In this document: one piece after another, positions 59,685-64,000 of the stretch
Numbering within the stretch: the stretch's first letter is position 1
Layout of the letters: each line of letters opens with the position of its first letter
DNA from: a bacterium
GTDB taxonomy: Bacteria > CAIWAD01
DNA: 64,000 nucleotides
Assembly (NCBI GenBank): GCA_030685015.1
Contig: JAUXWS010000100.1
Coordinates: 79,270 to 143,269 of the forward strand
Direction of reading: 5' to 3'
Notes under the pieces: generated by a model
Told to the model about the DNA's origin: nothing
Database searches by the model: none
What the model saw: only the letters and a program-made list of their open reading frames with translations
Made by a program: the position numbers and the translations under genes

Positions 59685-60232
59685 GCTCTTCCTTCCCCCT
59701 GCCAGGGGGAAGATCAGGATGGGGGTTGATGGCCGGCCTCCTCTTGGCCATCTCCTGCGACAACCCCTTCGCCCCGCCCCTGGGCGACCCGCTCTCCCTC
59801 TGGACGGACCAGAGCACCGTGGGAGGGCTGCTGGAGAATTTCCGCAGCTCCTACATCCACCGCGACAGCCTGCGCTACGCCGAGTGCCTGGCCTGCCCGG
59901 ACTACCAGTTCAATTTCTTCAACACGGAACTGGGCGAGTACGACATGATGCCCCGCGAGACGGACCTGCTCTCCACCGGCCGCCTCTTCCGCCACTACCC
60001 GGAAGTGGACCTGCGCTGGGTGGGCGTGGGGGAGGATCTGGCCGATCTGGCCACGCCGGACTCCCTGGTCCGCTTCGCCATTCTCTTCGAACTGCGCCTT
60101 GGCCAGAGCGTGCTGGCCGGCCACGCCACCTTCACCGTGATCAAGTCCGTTCCGCTTGATGAGTTCTGCCAAAGTCCGATCTTTGGCCCTACGCCGGTCT
60201 TCCGCATCATCCAGTGGGACGACGATCTGTGA
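59681..60232 (+). CDS. Putative lipoprotein, 183 aa, start overlapped by a repeat
   Basis: ATG 59681 overlaps the previous stop; ATG 59729 is an alternative. Lipobox LLLAISC, then DNPFAPPLGDPLSLWTDQST. The middle (YIHRDSLRYAECLACPDYQF) looks like a cystatin/NTF2-like small domain. The first 16 codons fall in a copy of the palindromic repeat (59691-59727), so the repeat may have inserted at the start of the gene and extended it. Confidence 0.6.
   Translation: MSSSFPLPGGRSGWGLMAGLLLAISCDNPFAPPLGDPLSLWTDQSTVGGLLENFRSSYIHRDSLRYAECLACPDYQFNFFNTELGEYDMMPRETDLLSTGRLFRHYPEVDLRWVGVGEDLADLATPDSLVRFAILFELRLGQSVLAGHATFTVIKSVPLDEFCQSPIFGPTPVFRIIQWDDDL
59691..59727 (-). repeat. Dispersed palindromic repeat, inverted copy
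   Basis: Read on the minus strand this is AACCCCCATCCTGATCTTCC then CCCTGGCAGGGGGAAGG, closely matching the repeats at 63913-63950 and 63963-64000. Confidence 0.65.
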
Positions 60233-61074
60233 TCCGCCTGTCCGCTTGGCTGCTCTCTTTCCTGCTCCTCATCCTGCCCCTGGCGGGACCGCCCCTCCAT
60301 GGAGCGGCCGGCCGCATCCTGCTCATCCTGGACGACATGGGACACCCCATCGGCGCGGAGCGCCTGGCCGCCTGCCAAGCCCTGCCGCCGGAGGTGGCCT
60401 TCTCCATCATCCCCGGCACGCCGCTGGCCGCGCACCTGGCGGATCGCTGCACCAGGCTGGGCCGCGACTACCTGGCCCATCTGCCCTGGGAGCCGCTCAA
60501 CCCGCACCTGCCCGCCGAGCGCCTGCTGCTGCCGGTGAAAGCCGGCCCCGACCAGATGGAGGCCCTGGTGTCCCGCGCCCGGCGCGAACTGCCGGACATG
60601 GTGGCCGCCAACAACCACCAGGGGTCGCGCGCCAGCCTGGACCGACGGTTCCTGGAAACCTTCGCCCGGACCTGGCAGCCCTTGGGCTTGCCTTTCATCG
60701 ACAGCCGCACCATCGCCGGCTCGCGGGTGCCGGACGTGCTGGGCGCCGCCGGCATCCCCGTCCACGTCAACCGCATTTTTCTGGACCATGTGGACAGCGA
60801 CGAGGCCATTGCCGCCGAGCTGAAAACCTTGGAGTCCCTGGCCCGCCGCGAGGGGACTGTCATCGCCATCGCCCACCCTCGGCCGCGCACCCTGCGGCTG
60901 CTGGCGCGTTGGCTGGACGGCCTGCCCCCCGACCTGGCGCTGGCGCCGGCCCGCCTGGTCCTGTCGGCGCCACGGCCGGGCGACTGGCTGGCGCAGCGCG
61001 CGCCGGAGGCCGCGGCGCCGCAAAAGACGACGGGCTGGCCGAGCACGGCCTTCCCCGCCGCCATGGAGGATTGA
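60229..61074 (+). CDS. Divergent polysaccharide deacetylase (YibQ/DUF610 type)
   Basis: 281 aa from GTG 60229, which overlaps the previous stop (GTGA). Signal peptide (LSAWLLSFLLLILPLAG), then ILLILDDMGHPIGAERLAAC and EVAFSIIPGTPLAAHLADRC, then VAANNHQGSRASLDRRFLET and FIDSRTIAGS are the family signatures. It is a periplasmic deacetylase-fold protein. The pdxJ start follows 2 bases later. Confidence 0.8.
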   Translation: MIRLSAWLLSFLLLILPLAGPPLHGAAGRILLILDDMGHPIGAERLAACQALPPEVAFSIIPGTPLAAHLADRCTRLGRDYLAHLPWEPLNPHLPAERLLLPVKAGPDQMEALVSRARRELPDMVAANNHQGSRASLDRRFLETFARTWQPLGLPFIDSRTIAGSRVPDVLGAAGIPVHVNRIFLDHVDSDEAIAAELKTLESLARREGTVIAIAHPRPRTLRLLARWLDGLPPDLALAPARLVLSAPRPGDWLAQRAPEAAAPQKTTGWPSTAFPAAMED

Positions 61075-61075
61075 G

Positions 61076-61789
61076 ATGAGACTGGGCGTCAACATCGACC
61101 ACATCGCCACCCTGCGCCAGGCGCGGCAGGGCATCGAGCCCGATCCGCTCCATGCCGTGGGGCTGGTGGAGCGCGCCGGGGCGGACGGCATCGTCTGCCA
61201 CCTGCGGGAGGATCGCCGCCACATCTCGGACCGCGACCTCAAGCTGTTGCGCGCCGTGGTGGGAACGCACCTCAACCTGGAGATGGCGGCCACCGAGGAG
61301 ATGGTCAACATCGCCCTGGACACGGCGCCCGACATGGTGACGCTGGTACCCGAGCGCCGCGAGGAGCTGACCACCGAGGGCGGGCTCAATCTGCGGGCGG
61401 GCGGCGACGATCTGGCCCAGCGCATCCGCGTCCTGCGCAACCACGGCATCGTGGTCAGCGTCTTCATCGATCCCGAGCTGGACCAGGTGAAGGAGGCGCG
61501 GCGCCTGGGGGCGCAGTTCGTGGAGCTGCACACGGGCGACTACGCCGCCCAGCGCGGCGAGGCGGAGCTGGAACAGGCCGCCGAGCGCATCCGCGAGGCG
61601 GCCATCGCGGCGCGCCGCTTCGGCCTGCGGGTCAGCGCCGGCCACGGCCTGAACTACCCCAACGTGGGGCGCATCGCCGCCATGCCGGAGATAGAGGAGC
61701 TGAACATCGGCCACTCCATCATCGCCCGCGCCGTCTTCGCGGGCCTGGAGGCGGCGGTGCGGGACATGCTGCGGGCCATGGGTCGCTGA
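61076..61789 (+). CDS. pdxJ: Pyridoxine 5'-phosphate synthase
   Basis: 237 aa, the usual length. MRLGVNIDHIATLRQARQG, GADGIVCHLREDRRHISDRD, MVTLVPERREELTTEGGLNL and FVELHTGDYA are all PdxJ signatures. It condenses 1-deoxyxylulose 5-phosphate with 3-amino-2-oxopropyl phosphate to pyridoxine 5'-phosphate, the last carbon-joining step of DXP-dependent vitamin B6 synthesis. Starts 2 bases after the deacetylase stop. A PLP-dependent tryptophanase follows. Confidence 0.95.
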   Translation: MRLGVNIDHIATLRQARQGIEPDPLHAVGLVERAGADGIVCHLREDRRHISDRDLKLLRAVVGTHLNLEMAATEEMVNIALDTAPDMVTLVPERREELTTEGGLNLRAGGDDLAQRIRVLRNHGIVVSVFIDPELDQVKEARRLGAQFVELHTGDYAAQRGEAELEQAAERIREAAIAARRFGLRVSAGHGLNYPNVGRIAAMPEIEELNIGHSIIARAVFAGLEAAVRDMLRAMGR

Positions 61790-61792
61790 TCC

Positions 61793-61815
61793 CCGTCCCC
61801 CGGCCAGGGGGACGG
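61793..61815 (+). terminator. Strong hairpin after pdxJ
   Basis: CCGTCCCCC-GGCCA-GGGGGACGG, a 9-bp perfect stem four bases after the pdxJ stop, without a T-run. It could terminate weakly or control tnaA expression together with the leader ORF at 61831. Confidence 0.5.
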
Positions 61816-61830
61816 CCGGGAAGGAGCTTC

Positions 61831-61866
61831 ATGATGAAGAAGAGCGCCACTCTATTGCAGACCTGA
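61831..61866 (+). CDS. Possible leader peptide upstream of tryptophanase, 11 aa
   Basis: AAGGAG (61821-61826) then ATG 61831 gives MMKKSATLLQT and a TGA at 61866, ten bases before the tnaA ATG. The ribosome site is as good as that of tnaA itself. E. coli tnaC sits in the same place but contains a critical Trp; this one has none. Confidence 0.35.
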   Translation: MMKKSATLLQT

Positions 61867-61876
61867 CGAGGAGCAC

Positions 61877-63232
61877 ATGGACTTCCCGGCGGAACCCTTT
61901 CGCATCAAGGTGGTGGAGCGCGTCAAGCGACTGACGCGCGCCGAGCGTGACGAGAAGATCGTGGCCGCCGGCTACAACCTCTTCAGCCTGCGCGCCGAGG
62001 ACATCTTCATCGACCTGCTCACGGACTCGGGCACCAGCGCCATGAGCGACAACCAGTGGGCCGGCATCATGCACGGCGACGAATCCTACGCCGGCAGCCG
62101 CAACTACTACCACTTCGTCGAGGTCGTGCGGCGCATCTTCGGTTACGAGCACGTCATCCCCACCCACCAGGGCCGTGTGGCGGAGAACCTGCTCTTCTCC
62201 ACCCTGCTCAAGCCGGGCATGGCCGTGCCCAACAACATCCACTTCGACACGACGCGGGCCAATGTCCAGGCCAACGGCGGTCTCGCCCTGGACTGCGCCG
62301 GTCACGTGGCCTACGAACCGGAGACGGAGCACCCCTTCAAGGGCAACATGGACCTGGACCGCCTGGAGCACACCATCAAGCAGGTGGGGGCCGACAACAT
62401 TCCCGTCGTCATGCTCACCATCACCAACAACAGCGGCGGCGGCCAGCCGGTCTCCATGCAGAACGTACGCGAGACGAGCGAACTGGTCCGCAAGTACGGC
62501 ATCCCGCTCTTCTTCGACGCCTGCCGCTTCGCCGAAAACTGCTGGTTCATCAAGCAGCGCGAGGCGGGCTACCAGGACCGCAGCGTCCTTGAGATCGCCC
62601 AGGAACTCTTCACCTACGGCGACGGCTGCACCATGAGCGCCAAGAAGGACGCCCTGGTCAACATCGGCGGCTTCCTCTGCCTCAACGACGGCGAGCTGGC
62701 CCAGCGCATCAAGAACAAATTGATCCTGATCGAGGGCTTCCCCACCTACGGCGGCCTGGCCGGCCGCGACCTGGAGGCCGTCGCCCGCGGCCTGGAGGAG
62801 GTGCTGGAGGAGGATTACCTGGCCTACCGCATCGGGCAGGTGAAGAGCCTGGCCGACGAGCTGGACGACGCCGGCATCCCCTTCATCAAGCCGGCGGGCG
62901 GCCACGCCGTGTACCTCAACGCCAAGAAGTTCCTGCCGCACATCCCGCCGGAGCACTTCCCCGGCCAGGCCCTCGCCGTGGAGCTTTACCGCGAGGGCGG
63001 CGTGCGGGCCTGTGAGATCGGCAGCCTCATGTTCGGCGAGAGCGAGGCGCCGGAGATGGAGCTGGTGCGCCTGGCCATCCCCCGACGCGTCTACACCGGC
63101 GCCCACATGAAGTTCGTGGCCGACGCGCTGCGCGGGATCCATCAGCGGCGTGACCAGCTCAAGGGCTACCGCATCGTGTGGCAGCCACCCATGCTGCGCC
63201 ACTTCACCGCTGTGCTGGAGCCCTTGCCCTGA
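61877..63232 (+). CDS. tnaA: Tryptophanase
   Basis: 451 aa of the tryptophanase/tyrosine phenol-lyase family. PLP lysine K257 in MSAKKDALVNIGG, THQGR phosphate loop (96-100). Two positions separate the two enzymes: here D124 in HFDTTR (Asp in tryptophanase, Thr in tyrosine phenol-lyase) and His in LRHFTAVLE near the end (His in tryptophanase, Phe in tyrosine phenol-lyase). Both favour tryptophanase, splitting L-tryptophan to indole, pyruvate and ammonia. Preceded by a possible short leader ORF. Confidence 0.88.
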   Translation: MDFPAEPFRIKVVERVKRLTRAERDEKIVAAGYNLFSLRAEDIFIDLLTDSGTSAMSDNQWAGIMHGDESYAGSRNYYHFVEVVRRIFGYEHVIPTHQGRVAENLLFSTLLKPGMAVPNNIHFDTTRANVQANGGLALDCAGHVAYEPETEHPFKGNMDLDRLEHTIKQVGADNIPVVMLTITNNSGGGQPVSMQNVRETSELVRKYGIPLFFDACRFAENCWFIKQREAGYQDRSVLEIAQELFTYGDGCTMSAKKDALVNIGGFLCLNDGELAQRIKNKLILIEGFPTYGGLAGRDLEAVARGLEEVLEEDYLAYRIGQVKSLADELDDAGIPFIKPAGGHAVYLNAKKFLPHIPPEHFPGQALAVELYREGGVRACEIGSLMFGESEAPEMELVRLAIPRRVYTGAHMKFVADALRGIHQRRDQLKGYRIVWQPPMLRHFTAVLEPLP

Positions 63233-63239
63233 GGGCGGC

Positions 63240-63911
63240 GTGAGACAGGCCGCCTTCAGGCTCCGCGCCGTCCTGCTCGACATGGACGGCGTGCTGATCG
63301 ACTCGCAGCCCAACCATGTGCGGGCCTGGCAGGCCGTCTTCGCGGCGCGAGGCGTGGCGCTGGACGCCATGCTCCCCCTGCAGCGGGAGGGCGAGAAGGC
63401 GCTGGACACCTGCGCCTGGATCTGCCGGGAGCTGGGACTGGACTGGGACAGCAGGGAGCGCGAGGCCCTGGTGGCGGAGAAGCGCCGCATCTTCCGCGCC
63501 CTGCCCGGTAGCGATGTCTTTCCCGGAGCGGTGGACCTGCTCGACGGCCTGGCGGCGCGCGGTCTTCCCGCGGCCCTGGTGACGGGCTCCACCGTGGTGA
63601 ACGCGCGGGCCCTCGTGCCGGCCGCCCTGTGGGCGCGTTTCGGGGCGGTGGTGACGGCGGAGGACGTGGCCCGGGGCAAGCCCGACCCGGAGGGCTACCG
63701 CAAGGCGGCGGCGGCCCTGGGCGTGACGCCGGACTCCTGCCTGGCGGTGGAGAATGCCCCTTTCGGCATCCAGGCTGCCCGGGCGGCGGGTTGCCGCGTG
63801 CTGGCCTTGACCACCACCCTGCCGGCGGAGTGGCTGGCGGAGGCGGACGAGATCAGCGGGCGGCACGAGGTCGTGCTGGAGATTGTTGACGGGTTGTCGC
63901 GGAGGCGATGA
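63240..63911 (+). CDS. HAD-family phosphatase/phosphoglucomutase-like
   Basis: 223 aa from GTG 63240, seven bases after tnaA. Motif I LLDMDGVLIDSQP (nucleophile and acid Asp), motif II ALVTGSTVVN, Lys in ARGKPDPEGY, motif IV PDSCLAVENAPFG match the beta-phosphoglucomutase-like subfamily. Substrate not predictable. Confidence 0.88.
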   Translation: MRQAAFRLRAVLLDMDGVLIDSQPNHVRAWQAVFAARGVALDAMLPLQREGEKALDTCAWICRELGLDWDSREREALVAEKRRIFRALPGSDVFPGAVDLLDGLAARGLPAALVTGSTVVNARALVPAALWARFGAVVTAEDVARGKPDPEGYRKAAAALGVTPDSCLAVENAPFGIQAARAAGCRVLALTTTLPAEWLAEADEISGRHEVVLEIVDGLSRRR

Positions 63912-63912
63912 G

Positions 63913-64000
63913 CCCCCATCCCGACCTTCCCCCTGGGAGGGGAGTGGGCTGGGCGCCATGAACCCCCATCCCGACCTTCCCCCTGGGAGGGGAGTGGGCT
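63913..64000 (+). repeat. Two copies of a dispersed palindromic repeat
   Basis: A 38-base unit, CCCCCATCCCGACCTTCCCC then CTGGGAGGGGAGTGGGCT, occurs at 63913-63950 and 63963-64000, exactly 50 bases apart. Each can fold on CCCC/GGGG. An inverted, slightly diverged copy lies at 59691-59727. Confidence 0.75.

Noticed and set aside
61877..63232. Tyrosine phenol-lyase instead of tryptophanase
   Set aside because: D124 and the C-terminal LRHFTA histidine match tryptophanase; tyrosine phenol-lyase has Thr and Phe at these positions.
61829..63679. 616-codon minus-strand frame opposite tryptophanase
   Set aside because: Antisense shadow of tnaA and the HAD gene, no ribosome site and no family.
1..64000. 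CRISPR array or diversity-generating retroelement
   Set aside because: No regularly spaced direct repeats, no cas genes and no reverse transcriptase were seen. The Cas4-like motifs at 6411-7784 belong to a broad nuclease family and are not evidence of CRISPR here.

Overview
The window has two unlike halves. Bases 1 to about 36,060 are an integrated mobile element, most likely the right part of a prophage or phage-like element. Its right end is fixed by a tyrosine recombinase (34682-35830, minus) lying beside a displaced 3' half of a tRNA-Met gene (36018-36059). The left end lies outside the window. Bases from about 36,061 onward are host chromosome: an arsenic operon, an RND efflux operon, two flagellins, secreted and outer-membrane proteins, and housekeeping enzymes. 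The DNA is GC-rich. C-terminal FlgD-like sorting domains (with an NPFNPATTI motif), PorV/PorQ-like barrels and flagellins together suggest a flagellated bacterium of the FCB superphylum; I cannot name the phylum.

Element, left part (1-6.3 kb): plus-strand fragments, then an accretion zone. A short plus-strand gene is cut by what looks like an IS21-family end. Next comes an AT-rich integron gene cassette (1293-2365, with an attC site and core site) encoding two linked unknown proteins, one of them membrane-bound. It abuts the first ~250 bases of an IS110-family element, which is fused into a truncated vsr gene. Vsr is the third gene of a C5-methyltransferase / DUF4928 putative restriction operon (4826 to 2615).

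Element, main part (33.6 to 5.5 kb, all minus strand): a long, tightly packed operon whose genes mostly overlap by 4 bases. It begins with a sigma-like factor and runs through an OB-fold-like DNA-binding candidate, a DinG helicase, a DNA methyltransferase, an SF2 helicase fused to a RuvC-like nuclease domain, a primase-helicase, an SMC-like ATPase, an HU protein, a DUF3268 zinc finger protein, a MazG-like protein and an AddB/Cas4-type nuclease, with many small unknown proteins. A streptopain-like C10 protease and a secreted protein sharing its C-terminal domain sit among them as cargo. No capsid, portal or tail gene is visible. A perfect 46-bp repeat stands in front of two genes, one copy directly following the sigma-like gene. 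A 219-bp imperfect palindrome fills the gap before the nuclease gene.

Host part: arsR-arsC-arsM-acr3 (36.2-39.2 kb) for arsenic sensing, reduction, methylation and export; a secreted sorting-domain protein; a TolC / membrane-fusion / RND permease operon (41.4-47.2 kb) followed by a DUF2892 protein, a PII-like protein and a tiny membrane protein with an in-frame UGA followed by a bSECIS-like hairpin (47811-47969), the best candidate here for an unannotated selenoprotein. Then a membrane glycosyltransferase-like protein, a disordered-N-terminus protein, two tandem flagellins (minus), four surface/export proteins, an isocitrate dehydrogenase-family enzyme, two lipoproteins, a divergent polysaccharide deacetylase, pdxJ, tryptophanase with a short upstream leader ORF, and a HAD phosphatase. 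The window ends in copies of a dispersed palindromic repeat.
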